A model generated the notes under the pieces. That model ran no database searches. It worked only from the letters and a program-made list of their open reading frames with translations, and was not told where the DNA came from. From assembly GCF_013177695.1 (NCBI RefSeq), contig NZ_WOEY01000127.1, forward strand, positions 110,377 to 174,376: a DNA stretch of 64,000 nt, in the 5' to 3' direction. The stretch is from Paraburkholderia solitsugae (GTDB taxonomy: Bacteria; Pseudomonadota; Gammaproteobacteria; Burkholderiales; Burkholderiaceae). The translations under genes were made by a program, and so were the position numbers. Positions 18,186 to 26,831 of the stretch are shown here, piece by piece. Each line of letters opens with the position of its first letter. Position 1 is the first letter of the stretch.

Positions 18186-18628
18186 TGCGTGTCTCCGTTT
18201 GTCGTCGTCGCCGCCGCCGCAGATGCAACTGTAGCGACGGAGGCAACGTCAGAGGCAACATCAGCAGCAGAGGCAACGTCAGCGAGCCGCGTGACCACAC
18301 GCATGCCTTCTGTCACCAGCGTCGAGCACGCGCGCAAGCGCATGCCCGCTTCGGTGCGCATCCAGCAGTCCTGGCAAGCTCCGATCAGGCAGAAACCGGC
18401 ACGCGGCGCGCCGCTGAATTCGCTTTCGCGCACGCGACGTTGTTGCATGAGCACGGCGGTGAGCAGCGTATCGCCTTGCAGCGCAAAGACTTCGCGACCG
18501 TCGATAAAAAAGCTGAGCGGTTCACGCTGCGTCTCCGCAACGCGAACAAATTGCGCATCACGCATCGGCGCGGCGGGTTCGGAAGACGGCAAATTCGACG
18601 GCATGGGAGAGAGGGCAGGAGAAGACAT
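18182..18628 (-). CDS. (2Fe-2S)-binding dehydrogenase subunit (HcnA-like)
   Basis: 148 residues from the ATG at 18628, which shares one base with the stop of the permease gene (TGATG). The core FFIDGREVFALQGDTLLTAVL and GFCLIGACQDCWM-RACST give the ferredoxin-type C-x4-C-x2-C-x11-C cluster motif of small HcnA/OoxC subunits. After the core comes an Ala/Val/Ser-rich tail of about 35 residues encoded partly by a 12-bp tandem repeat (18240-18281); family members usually stop near the core, so the tail looks like repeat expansion. It completes a three-subunit dehydrogenase. Confidence 0.85.
   Translation of the reverse strand: MSSPALSPMPSNLPSSEPAAPMRDAQFVRVAETQREPLSFFIDGREVFALQGDTLLTAVLMQQRRVRESEFSGAPRAGFCLIGACQDCWMRTEAGMRLRACSTLVTEGMRVVTRLADVASAADVASDVASVATVASAAAATTTNGDTQ
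18240..18281. repeat. In-frame 12-bp tandem repeat inside the HcnA-like gene
   Basis: Unit GAGGCAACRTCA occurs at 18240-18251, 18252-18263 and 18270-18281, with GCAGCA between the second and third. Twelve bases is four codons, so copy-number change keeps the reading frame. Confidence 0.8.
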
Positions 18629-19422
18629 CAGTGCTGGCCGATCAGAATCCGGTTGAGCCCATACACGCGATCGAGCAGCAGCATCGCGCCCGCTGTGATG
18701 AAGATCACCAGCGCGGAGACCGAAGCCATCATCGGGTCGATCGATTCGGTTGCGTACATGTACATGCGCACCGGAAGCGTGACGGTTTGCGGCGAGGTGA
18801 CGAAGATCGACATCGTCAGTTCGTCGAAGCTGTTGATGAACGCGAGCAACCAGCCGCCGGTAATGCCCGGCAGAATCATCGGGAAGGTGATGCGGCGAAA
18901 CGTGGTCCACGCGTCGGCGCCGAGCGAGTGCGCGGCATGTTCGACGCTGCGGTCGAGACCGCTGACCGAGGCCAGCACGAGCCGCATCACGAACGGCGTG
19001 ATGATGATCATGTGCGCGAGCACGAGCCACGCGAACGAGCCGGTCGCGCCGATCAGCGCGAAGAAGCGCAGCAGTGCGATGCCGAGCACGAGGCCGGGAA
19101 TCACCAACGGTGACAACAGTAAGCCGTTGAGGAAGCCCCGGCCCGGAAAGCGGGCACGGCCGATCGCCAGGGCGGCGGGCAAAGCGACGATCAAAGACAA
19201 CGTGGCAGAGGCAAACGCCAGCTTCAGGCTGTTGAAGAACGCCGAGATGAAGTCCGGGTAATCGAGGATCGCGCGGAACCAGCGCAGCGAGAAGCCGTGC
19301 GTGGGCAGCGTGAGCGTTTCGTCGGGCGTGAAGGCGACCAGCACGACGATCACGAGCGGCGCGAGCACGAACGCAATGACGAGCGTGTGGAAAATCAGCG
19401 CAATGGGGCCGTTTTTTCTCAT
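18628..19422 (-). CDS. ABC transporter permease (PotC type)
   Basis: 264-residue inner-membrane permease with six predicted helices. The cytoplasmic coupling (EAA-like) loop is EHAAHSLGADAWTTFRRITFPMILPG. It is the second permease of the spermidine/putrescine/iron-type importer encoded here. Confidence 0.9.
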   Translation of the reverse strand: MRKNGPIALIFHTLVIAFVLAPLVIVVLVAFTPDETLTLPTHGFSLRWFRAILDYPDFISAFFNSLKLAFASATLSLIVALPAALAIGRARFPGRGFLNGLLLSPLVIPGLVLGIALLRFFALIGATGSFAWLVLAHMIIITPFVMRLVLASVSGLDRSVEHAAHSLGADAWTTFRRITFPMILPGITGGWLLAFINSFDELTMSIFVTSPQTVTLPVRMYMYATESIDPMMASVSALVIFITAGAMLLLDRVYGLNRILIGQH

Positions 19423-19473
19423 GATGATCTTACTCAGTGAGCCGATGAATGAGCTGATGAACGAGCCGATGCA

Positions 19474-20385
19474 TTAACCGAGACTTCTGGTGTACTTGCG
19501 TTCCAGAATCCGGTAGTACGTGAGCATCACGATCAGATTCGCGACCAGCAGCAGGAGCGCAATGGTTGCGCCGAGTGGCCAGTTCAGCGAGCCGAGGAAT
19601 TCGTCATAGACGGCAGTGGCCGCAACTTTCAGGCGCCGTCCGCCGAGCAGGCCGGGAATCGCAAATGCGCTCGCCGACAGGCCGAACACCATCAGGCTGC
19701 CCGACAGAATGCCCGGCGTGAGTTGCGGCAACACGATGCGCCGCAAGGTCATGGCGGGCGATGCCATCAGCGAAAGCGCCGCATTCTCCGTTTGCGGGTC
19801 GAGCTTCTGCAACGCGGTCCACACGGGAATCACCATGAACGGCAGCATCACGTGCACCAGTGCGATGACGATGGCGAAGGTGGTGTATTCGAGCTTGTAC
19901 GGCCCTAGCCCGACGAGACCGAGCGCCTGATTCACGAGGCCGTTGCTGTTGAGCAGCATGCTCCAGCCGAACGCGCGCACCACGACCGAGACCAGCAGCG
20001 GCGCGAGAATGATCAGCAGGAACATCGAGCGATACGGATCGCGCATTCGCGACAGCACGTAGGCCTCCGGCGTACCGATCACGATGCACAGCAGGGTGGT
20101 CAGAAAGGCGATGCCGAAGGTGCGCAGGAAGATCGTGTGGAAATACGACGATTTCAGCACTTCCGCGTAGTTGCCGAATTGGAATGCGGCGATCGGGCCG
20201 CTCGACGGATCGAAGCGGTAGAAGGTCAGCACCAGCGTCATCACGAGCGGCACCAGCACGAGCGTCGCAAACAGCAGGAAAGCCGGCGCGCACATCAGCC
20301 ACAACGGTAAAAACGCCTGCCACGGCGCGCGGCGCGCCTTGCCGGTCTTCATGCTGTGGTTCGAAGCGGGCAGCGTACTAGCCAT
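19474..20385 (-). CDS. ABC transporter permease (PotB type)
   Basis: 303 residues if the ATG at 20385 is used; this overlaps the ATPase gene by 8 bases and avoids a non-conserved Arg-rich extension up to 20475. The start is not fixed by a clear ribosome site. Six helices and the coupling loop ENAALSLMASPAMTLRRIVLPQLTPG are visible. The partner permease follows after 51 bases. Confidence 0.87.
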   Translation of the reverse strand: MASTLPASNHSMKTGKARRAPWQAFLPLWLMCAPAFLLFATLVLVPLVMTLVLTFYRFDPSSGPIAAFQFGNYAEVLKSSYFHTIFLRTFGIAFLTTLLCIVIGTPEAYVLSRMRDPYRSMFLLIILAPLLVSVVVRAFGWSMLLNSNGLVNQALGLVGLGPYKLEYTTFAIVIALVHVMLPFMVIPVWTALQKLDPQTENAALSLMASPAMTLRRIVLPQLTPGILSGSLMVFGLSASAFAIPGLLGGRRLKVAATAVYDEFLGSLNWPLGATIALLLLVANLIVMLTYYRILERKYTRSLG

Positions 20386-21469
20386 GATGCGCATCCCGTT
20401 GAATGAAGCGAATCGCCTCGCTGTTCCAGTCGACACCGACCGCCGCGCCCTCCGGCAGCGGCTCGGTGCCCTCATTCTGACAACACACCAGCACTTCGCC
20501 GAGCCGGCTATCCACGCGGTACAGCCATTGGCTGCCGAGGAAGAAGCGGCTCGTCACGGTGGCCGGTAAACGTCCCGCGTTCGGCGCGCATAGGCGCAGC
20601 TTTTCCGGACGAATGCACAACGTGACCGCGTCGCCGACGCCGATCACCCGTTCGCGCATGGGCAGTTGTGCGGTGTGGCCGGTCTCGGCGAGGTCGTGCC
20701 CGAGATCGATGCGGATCGCGTCGCCGTCGCGCGCCACCACCGTGCCCGCCAGCATGTTGGCCTTGCCGATGAACTGCGAGACGAATCGGTTTTCAGGCCG
20801 CTCGTAGGCTTCGTACGGCGTGTCGATCTGTGTAATGCGGCCGGCTTCCATCACCACCACACGGTCGCTGATCGACAGCGCTTCCGACTGGTCGTGCGTC
20901 ACCATAATGGTGGTCGTGCCGATCTTGCGTTGAATGGCGCGCAGTTCGAACTGCATGTCTTCGCGCAGCTTGGCGTCGAGGTTCGACATCGGTTCGTCGA
21001 GCAGCAGCACGGGCGGCGCGATCACGATCGCGCGGGCAAGCGCCACACGCTGGCGCTGACCGCCGGACAACTCGCGCGGAAAGCGGTGCGCGAGCGTATC
21101 GAGCCGCACCAGCGCCAGTGCTTCGCGCACGCGTTCCTTGCGCTCGGCCTTGTCGACGTTGCGCATCTCGAGCCCAAAAGCGACGTTGTCCGCGACGCTC
21201 ATATGCGGAAACAGCGCGTAGCTCTGGAACACGATGCCGAGGCCGCGCTTATTCGGTTTCATGTGCGTGATGTCGCGGCCGTCGAGCGTGATGCGCCCGC
21301 GCGTCGTTTCGACGAAGCCCGCGATCATCTGCAAGGTGGTGGTTTTGCCGCAGCCGGACGGCCCGAGCAGCGAAACGAACTCGCCTTTTTCAACCGACAG
21401 GTTCACGTCGGCGACGGCCTGCAGATCGCCGAACGATTTCGCTACGTCCGTGAGTGTGAGGAACGACAT
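20378..21469 (-). CDS. ABC transporter ATP-binding protein (PotA type)
   Basis: 363-residue ATPase: Walker A GPSGCGKTT, signature LSGGQRQR, Walker B VLLLDEPMSNLDAKLRED, switch His in MVTHDQSEA, then a C-terminal TOBE regulatory domain with IGKANMLAG and CIRPEKLRL. First gene of the operon; its start faces the divergent iclR gene across about 300 bases with repeated operator-like sites. Confidence 0.92.
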   Translation of the reverse strand: MSFLTLTDVAKSFGDLQAVADVNLSVEKGEFVSLLGPSGCGKTTTLQMIAGFVETTRGRITLDGRDITHMKPNKRGLGIVFQSYALFPHMSVADNVAFGLEMRNVDKAERKERVREALALVRLDTLAHRFPRELSGGQRQRVALARAIVIAPPVLLLDEPMSNLDAKLREDMQFELRAIQRKIGTTTIMVTHDQSEALSISDRVVVMEAGRITQIDTPYEAYERPENRFVSQFIGKANMLAGTVVARDGDAIRIDLGHDLAETGHTAQLPMRERVIGVGDAVTLCIRPEKLRLCAPNAGRLPATVTSRFFLGSQWLYRVDSRLGEVLVCCQNEGTEPLPEGAAVGVDWNSEAIRFIQRDAHHG

Positions 21470-21594
21470 GATCTGGCCTTTGGATGGATCGACACCGGTT
21501 CAATCGGCTACTGCCTCGATGGAGCCGACTCTATCTAGCCAAATTGGATCGCGTCAATTTCAAATTCCGTTTGCCGGTATAAGATTCAGAAAAA

Positions 21595-21754
21595 TTCCGT
21601 TGAATGGAAGATATTCGATGAAACCGGCGTCAGGTGTTCCGCTGCATGAAGTCCGGAAAATCCCTATGAATCAGAACAAAGTACAAATGGAACGAGCGTG
21701 CCGTGAAGATTCCATTCACGGATAAAACCCTCTATAGTGTTCCGATCAATGAAA
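21595..21754. promoter_or_regulatory. Repeated IclR operator candidates
   Basis: Four related sites lie in the divergent promoter region (21470-21772). TTCCGTTGAATGGAA at 21595-21609 is an interrupted palindrome (TTCC-N7-GGAA). Similar sites are TTCCGCTGCATGAAG at 21637-21651, the inverse TTCCATTCACGGA at 21710-21722, and TTCCGATCAATGAAA at 21740-21754. IclR proteins commonly bind such palindromes upstream of themselves and the neighbouring operon. Confidence 0.5.
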
Positions 21755-21772
21755 TAATTCGGAGCGCTGGAG

Positions 21773-22651
21773 ATGAATGCTGCCGCCAAACGAGATGCCG
21801 ATGCCGCACTGACCGAAACCGGCAGTGCGCCCGGTCCCGGGATGCTGGAGCGCGCCTTCGCTGTGATCCGCGCGTTATCCGAAGCGCAATCCGACGGCGG
21901 CCGCGTCACGCGTCTCGCGAAAGCGGTGGGTCTGACGCAAGGCACGGTGCACCGCATTCTTCACGCGCTGATCGCGGAAGGCATTGTCGAACAGGACGAG
22001 AGCTCGAAGCTCTATCGGCTGAGCGTGGATTTCTTCGCGCTTGCCGCGCAGGCCGGCAATCCGAGCGGCATGCGCACGCTGTGCCGTCCGGCGTTGCTGC
22101 GGCTGTGCGCGAGTCTCGGCGACACGATTTTCCTGCTGGTCAAAAGCAGCTTCGACGCGGTGTGTCTCGACATCTGCGAAGGGCCGTTTCCGATTCGCTC
22201 GTTTACCGGCGATATCGGCGGGCGCGTCGCATTGGGTGTCGGCCAGGGGAGTCTGGCGATTCTCGCGTTCCTGCCGGAAGCCGAGCGTGAAGAGATCATT
22301 CGCTTTAACGTGCCGCGCATTCGCGGCTATGGCGTGCTCGACGAAGTGTATTTGCGTACCGAGATCGAACGCGTGCGCCAACTCGGTTACGCGGGCCGCA
22401 ATAGCGGGGTGCTCGACGGCATGGCGGGCGTCGCGGTGCCGATTCTGGACCGTACCGGCGTGGCGGTGGCGGCATTGAGCGTCGGCACGCTGGCGGCGCG
22501 TCTCGGCGACGATCGACTGCCGATGGTGGTCGAATTGCTGCGCCGCCAGGCCGATGCGATCGGCCCGCAAACCAATCCCTTCGATGTCGCGTTGCGCCGG
22601 CCGATGCACGGGTTGTCGCGCGCCATGACGACCGAGCGCATCGCCGGATAA
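21773..22651 (+). CDS. IclR-family transcriptional regulator
   Basis: 292 residues. N-terminal winged helix (LERAFAVIRALSEAQ, then TRLAKAVGLTQGTVHRILHALIAEGIV) and a C-terminal ligand-binding domain (DGMAGVAVPILDRTGVAVAALSVGTLAARL). The ATG at 21773 follows GGAG. Divergent from the ABC/dehydrogenase operon, it probably senses the imported compound and controls that operon. Confidence 0.9.
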   Translation: MNAAAKRDADAALTETGSAPGPGMLERAFAVIRALSEAQSDGGRVTRLAKAVGLTQGTVHRILHALIAEGIVEQDESSKLYRLSVDFFALAAQAGNPSGMRTLCRPALLRLCASLGDTIFLLVKSSFDAVCLDICEGPFPIRSFTGDIGGRVALGVGQGSLAILAFLPEAEREEIIRFNVPRIRGYGVLDEVYLRTEIERVRQLGYAGRNSGVLDGMAGVAVPILDRTGVAVAALSVGTLAARLGDDRLPMVVELLRRQADAIGPQTNPFDVALRRPMHGLSRAMTTERIAG

Positions 22652-22679
22652 GCGGAAACGAGAAGGGGCGGATTCGCTG

Positions 22680-23057
22680 TTACTTCACCGTGAAGGTGTA
22701 GTGCCCCTGCGTGCGGTGCCCGTCGTCAGCGACCGCCACCCAGGCAACCGAGTAGGCGCCCGGCGTCAGTGGGTTCAGCGCCACCGACATGTGCTTCCTG
22801 TTGGACGGATCGATCACGGATTTGCCGCTCGTCACCGGCTTGCCCTGCGCATCGGTGACGGTGATCGAACTGAACGCCGGTTCGAGACCATCATCGAAGT
22901 CGATGGCCACATCTTTCTGCGACGTCGTGACGGTCGAGCCGGCAGACGGCACCTGGTGAGTCGGATAGGCGTGGGCGTGCGCGAATTGCGCGACAGTCAA
23001 CGTCAGCGCGGCGACGAGGCCGCGCACCATGGAGGAGTTCAGGAGAGCGGTTTTCAT
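22680..23057 (-). CDS. CopC-family periplasmic copper-binding protein
   Basis: 125 residues. A signal peptide ends near AQFAHA, so the mature protein would begin with His, as in CopC, whose N-terminal His binds Cu(II). The Ig-like core carries SAGSTVTTSQKDVAIDFDDGLEPAFSSITV and closes with VADDGHRTQGHYTFTVK, containing the second and third copper-site His. The expected companion CopD is absent. It shares one base with the stop of the upstream barrel gene, so both are on one transcript. Confidence 0.85.
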   Translation of the reverse strand: MKTALLNSSMVRGLVAALTLTVAQFAHAHAYPTHQVPSAGSTVTTSQKDVAIDFDDGLEPAFSSITVTDAQGKPVTSGKSVIDPSNRKHMSVALNPLTPGAYSVAWVAVADDGHRTQGHYTFTVK

Positions 23058-23983
23058 CAGTTGAAGAGCGGCTTGCCGAGAGAGTTAGGGAAGATGTCGT
23101 CGAAATACAGGTGAGCGTCGAACAGGACGCCCACGTGGTTGCCGGTCAGGCGATTGACCGGGATCTGCGCTTCGATGCCGAACTGGCCATAACGGTTGAG
23201 CCAGAGTACGCCTGGGTTGACGGTCCCGGTTGTTTGACCGGCACACGCGCCCGCCGTACAGGTACTCATCGGGGCTTCTACGACCAGAATCAGGTTGCGG
23301 AACGGTTGCGGGAGCCCGAGGTCTTTGACCTGCGATTGCAGGTAAGGAATGCTGTACTGCAACGTGAGGCCCCAGCCCAACGAATTCGGACCGTTATCCG
23401 ACGATGCCGTCGTCAGGTTGGGACCGAGCTGCCCCGTAATCGCGAAAGGCCGCAGGTAGCTGAGCGAGGCGGGCAGATCGCCGAAGCCTTTGCCGAAATA
23501 GACGTTCGGCGTGAACGTCGAGTACGAGCTGGCGATCGATTTCGCGCCTGTGCCGCCGATTGCAGCCAGCAGCCCGATCGACGCCATGAATTCGTGCCGC
23601 GCATTCGCGTAGATCAGGTATTTGGCGCCGACGGTGACGTTGTTCCAACCCTTGGCGGAGCCGCCGTTCGGGTCGTTCTGGGTCACGTAGTCGCTGGCAA
23701 CGCTGAACGCGAGGTTCTTCGTGATGAGCTTGTCCCACTCGTACGACACGGTGTTGACGTTCATGTTGTCACCGTTGCTGTCCGGGGTTTTGATGTGGCC
23801 GAACTGGGTGTCGAATTCGTCGCCGACACCGGGGTCGTCGATGGTCAGCGTGGCAGGAAATACGCGGTCGCCGACCACTGCATGGGCCGAAGCATCCGGC
23901 GAACCGGTGAGGCAGGCGGCGCTGGCCGCCGCCATCAGGGCGGCGCGTGCGGGCGCCGCGTGCCGTTTGAAAAACGTACGCAT
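23057..23983 (-). CDS. Probable outer-membrane beta-barrel protein of unknown function
   Basis: 308 residues with a signal peptide (MAAASAACLTGSPDASA). The mature part alternates polar and hydrophobic residues in long strands (NLAFSVASDYVTQ, NNVTVGAKYLIY, HEFMASIGLLAAIGG) with Gly/Asn turns, as in barrel or transporter-like proteins. I do not recognise a named family. The copC gene follows directly and a DUF2946-like gene lies 103 bases upstream, suggesting a copper or metal role; that is inference. Confidence 0.65.
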   Translation of the reverse strand: MRTFFKRHAAPARAALMAAASAACLTGSPDASAHAVVGDRVFPATLTIDDPGVGDEFDTQFGHIKTPDSNGDNMNVNTVSYEWDKLITKNLAFSVASDYVTQNDPNGGSAKGWNNVTVGAKYLIYANARHEFMASIGLLAAIGGTGAKSIASSYSTFTPNVYFGKGFGDLPASLSYLRPFAITGQLGPNLTTASSDNGPNSLGWGLTLQYSIPYLQSQVKDLGLPQPFRNLILVVEAPMSTCTAGACAGQTTGTVNPGVLWLNRYGQFGIEAQIPVNRLTGNHVGVLFDAHLYFDDIFPNSLGKPLFN

Positions 23984-24086
23984 GATCTAATTCTTCTCCA
24001 ATTGTCTTGATACATCGCCGCGTTTAGGTGCGGCGACATCCCGCGACTGCTCGCGCAGTGCGGACTCTGTTCTGGTACAGATCGAC

Positions 24087-24467
24087 TCAGGAAAGAACGG
24101 GAGGCGCACGCGGCTGGGCCGCGGTGTAGAAAAGGGGGACGTGGACCGCGTCGCGCGTTGCGACGACCGGTGCTCGCGCCACCGATAGCGTGGCGGCAAA
24201 CACCGCTGGCGTGCCCGGCAGCACCGGCGCGTGGGCAAGCATGCCGCAATAGGCGCAAGCTTGCCAATGGAATGCCGGTGAATGCGAGGACTTGCTGTTC
24301 TGCGCGACCGGGCTGTTGTCCGGTTCTGCCGAGCAGTAGGTGGCGAGTGCCTGGCCGAGCCGATCGTGTGCCGCCAGTGCCTGCGAAACCGTCGGCGCAA
24401 GCGTACTCATCAGGATTGCAAGCAATCCCAACAGGCTACCGATTTTCTGAAGGCGAAGACGAAGCAT
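24087..24467 (-). CDS. DUF2946-like secreted protein
   Basis: 126 residues with a signal or anchor segment (LLGLLAILMSTLAPTVSQALA) and the motif HWQACAYCGMLAHAP, a His/CxxC cluster typical of DUF2946 proteins found next to copper genes in proteobacteria. It lies upstream of the barrel and copC genes on the same strand. Function unknown; metal binding by the CxxC/His motif is plausible. Confidence 0.7.
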   Translation of the reverse strand: MLRLRLQKIGSLLGLLAILMSTLAPTVSQALAAHDRLGQALATYCSAEPDNSPVAQNSKSSHSPAFHWQACAYCGMLAHAPVLPGTPAVFAATLSVARAPVVATRDAVHVPLFYTAAQPRAPPVLS

Positions 24468-24798
24468 GCTGGCCGCTAAGGACGGGAGGAAGCAATGAAC
24501 GACGCCGATTATGCCACGCCACTATTCAGTCGAAGATACAGGGTTTCACATGTCCGAGGTAGGTCTATTAGCATTTTTTCGGGGACATGAAGACGCATTC
24601 ATGCAACGTCAGTCTCGGTCGCGCAGTCATGGATCCTGTCCGGATAGGCTAAAAATTTCGTTTGCGAACGCCGCTTGATGGCCCTGGTTTGGCCACGCTG
24701 AGATTTCTTCCTTAACGTCTCAGATTGGTCGGCCGCGCAAGTTCGGCATTCAAGGGTCGGCCCGGGTCCTGCACCGACCGTCCGTCTCCGAACGGCCA
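24468..24798. other. Intergenic region, no gene recognised
   Basis: 331 bases. A 67-codon frame at 24599-24802 on the minus strand is Arg/Lys-rich, overlaps the LysR stop and resembles no family I know; I do not call it. Confidence 0.5.
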
Positions 24799-25770
24799 TC
24801 AACGCTTCTTCCGCGATCCGGCTCGCCCGGCGACACTTTGTGCCTGGACTTTGCCATCGCCCGCCTGGCGGCTCTTCACGTGATCAATGAACGCGCGCAG
24901 CTTCGGCAAGATTTGCCGGCGACTGGGATAGCAGAGAAACACCCCCGGAAGCACCGGCGCGTACGCTTCCAGCACGTGCACCAGTCTTGCTGCTCTCAAC
25001 CCTTCGGCGACCATCGGCTCGGGTAGCTGCGCGAGGCCCAGGCCTTCGATCGCGGCGCCAAGCATGGTCGGAAAATCGCCGGCGATCAACGGACCGGATA
25101 CGGCGATTTCGATCGCCTGCCCGTTGACGTTGAATGACCATGGCGCGAGTGCGCCGCTGGAGCGCCGCCATCGCAGGCATGCGTGTTGGCGCAGATCGTC
25201 CGTGTTTTCGGGCCGGCCATGCGCCGCGAAGTAGTAAGGACTACCGACAACGATGAGGCGAAACGGCGGCGTCAATGGCACCGCGACCATGTCGGCGGCG
25301 ACGAGATGCCCCAGCCGGATGCCGGCGTCGAATCCTTCCGCCGCAATATCGATCACCTCCTTGCTGGTGGCAAGCTCCACCTCGATCTCGGGATAGGCCT
25401 TGCAGAAGGATGCGATCAGCGGTTCCAGCAGGATCGGGACAACCGCGCGCGGTACGGTGAGACGCAGCAATCCGGTCGGCCGCTGACCGAGCCCGCGCGC
25501 AACCTCGCCGGCCGCGACAAGTTCCTCGAAGGCGGGCTTGGCGCGCGAAAGAAACCGTTCGCCGGCCTCGGTCAGGCCGACACTGCGCGTGGTGCGCATG
25601 AAGAGCGCTGCGCCAATGCGCGCTTCGAGCACGCGCACCGTCTGGCTGACGGCCGATGGCGTCACGCCGAGTTCTGCAGCTGCCTTTCGAAAGCTGCGAT
25701 GCTGGGCAACGCTCAAAAACACCTCCACGCCATCGAGCGCACCCTGCCGAACTGTGAAGTTCTGCTTCAT
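24799..25770 (-). CDS. LysR-family transcriptional regulator
   Basis: 323 residues with the N-terminal winged helix (VEVFLSVAQHRSFRKAAAELGVTPSAVSQTVRVLEARIGAALFMRTTRSV, in sections) and a substrate-binding domain (GLLRLTVPRAVVPILLEPLI). Divergent from the membrane-protein gene at 25856 with 85 bases between, the usual arrangement for a LysR protein and its target. Confidence 0.92.
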   Translation of the reverse strand: MKQNFTVRQGALDGVEVFLSVAQHRSFRKAAAELGVTPSAVSQTVRVLEARIGAALFMRTTRSVGLTEAGERFLSRAKPAFEELVAAGEVARGLGQRPTGLLRLTVPRAVVPILLEPLIASFCKAYPEIEVELATSKEVIDIAAEGFDAGIRLGHLVAADMVAVPLTPPFRLIVVGSPYYFAAHGRPENTDDLRQHACLRWRRSSGALAPWSFNVNGQAIEIAVSGPLIAGDFPTMLGAAIEGLGLAQLPEPMVAEGLRAARLVHVLEAYAPVLPGVFLCYPSRRQILPKLRAFIDHVKSRQAGDGKVQAQSVAGRAGSRKKR

Positions 25771-25855
25771 AGCCTGTCAACATTGTGATGAATAGTCACT
25801 CGCGCGAGACGATGGTACACCTAACACCTGCAGATCAGGAGTGGGAGATCCTTCA

Positions 25856-26782
25856 ATGACTGACGTACTTGATGGCGTGCGCGAACACGATCGCACGACC
25901 GGCCTGACCGGCCACGAAGTCCAGGATTCATCTGGCGAACCGCCGCTGATTACGCGCGCTGATTCCGCCAGGATCGTCCCGCCGCGCCCCGCCTGGCGCA
26001 GCCTGCTCTGGTTCGCGCCGCTGACGGCCATGTGGATTGCGTTGATCTACTGGCAGCCAATAATCCCCTCCAGCGGGGTTCAGACCACGGCCCACCAGCT
26101 GATGGCCCATGCGTTTATCGCGCTTGGCTTGTGGCGCGGTCTCGAAAGCACTGACCTGACGCCGGGCCAACGCCGCGCGACCTGGCTTGCGATCATGATC
26201 CCGGACACGCTTTGGTTTGCAGTCGTCTGGAGTGCGGCGATCAATGGCGTCTTTCTCCTGAGTGCCACACCCCCACCGGTGCCGTTCCTGCCTATGGCGA
26301 TCTTCCTGCCGGTAATCATTGGCGCGCCTCTGTTGCTGTTTTCGAAGCGGGTCGGTCAAGTGCTCGACGCGATGCCGGCGACCTGGCTCGTCGCGCTTCA
26401 GCTTTACCGCATATTCGGCAGCTGGGCTCTCGCTGCCTGGCTGCACGGCGTGATGCCAGGCATCGTCGCGCTGCCGGCAGGGATGGGCGACGTGCTGACC
26501 GGCCTATTCGCACTGCCGGCGGCGATATCCCTGGCAAGCGGCACGGCTCCAGGGCGCAAGACGGCGATCGCCTGGAACTTCTTCGGCCTTGCCGATTTCG
26601 CCGTCGCGATTACCTTGGGGATGATCACCGCGCCCGGCCGCTTCCAGTTGATCGCTCTGCATGGGCTAAGCATTAGCGCGGGCGCTTATCCGTATGTACT
26701 GACCCCTGCTTTCGTGGTGCCCAGCTCGATCCTGCTGCACGCGCTGTCGCTGCGGCAACTGATCCGACGACGCGCCGCCTGA
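25856..26782 (+). CDS. Multi-pass membrane protein of unknown function
   Basis: 308 residues from the ATG at 25856, with GGGAG 8 bases upstream; the GTG at 25841 overlaps that site and was rejected. After a hydrophilic N-terminus of about 45 residues there are roughly seven or eight hydrophobic helices (LLWFAPLTAMWIALIYW, IFLPVIIGAPLLLF, GIVALPAGMGDVLTGLFALPAAISLA and others). No family recognised. Probably the target of the divergent LysR regulator. Confidence 0.7.
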   Translation: MTDVLDGVREHDRTTGLTGHEVQDSSGEPPLITRADSARIVPPRPAWRSLLWFAPLTAMWIALIYWQPIIPSSGVQTTAHQLMAHAFIALGLWRGLESTDLTPGQRRATWLAIMIPDTLWFAVVWSAAINGVFLLSATPPPVPFLPMAIFLPVIIGAPLLLFSKRVGQVLDAMPATWLVALQLYRIFGSWALAAWLHGVMPGIVALPAGMGDVLTGLFALPAAISLASGTAPGRKTAIAWNFFGLADFAVAITLGMITAPGRFQLIALHGLSISAGAYPYVLTPAFVVPSSILLHALSLRQLIRRRAA

Positions 26783-26831
26783 TCGCGTTCCCGACCATCA
26801 ATGCTCCACCCAACACTGGATAACAAGCACC

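Noticed and set aside
24599..24802. 67-codon basic ORF between the LysR and DUF2946-like genes
   Set aside because: Overlaps the LysR stop, lacks a ribosome site and resembles no known family.
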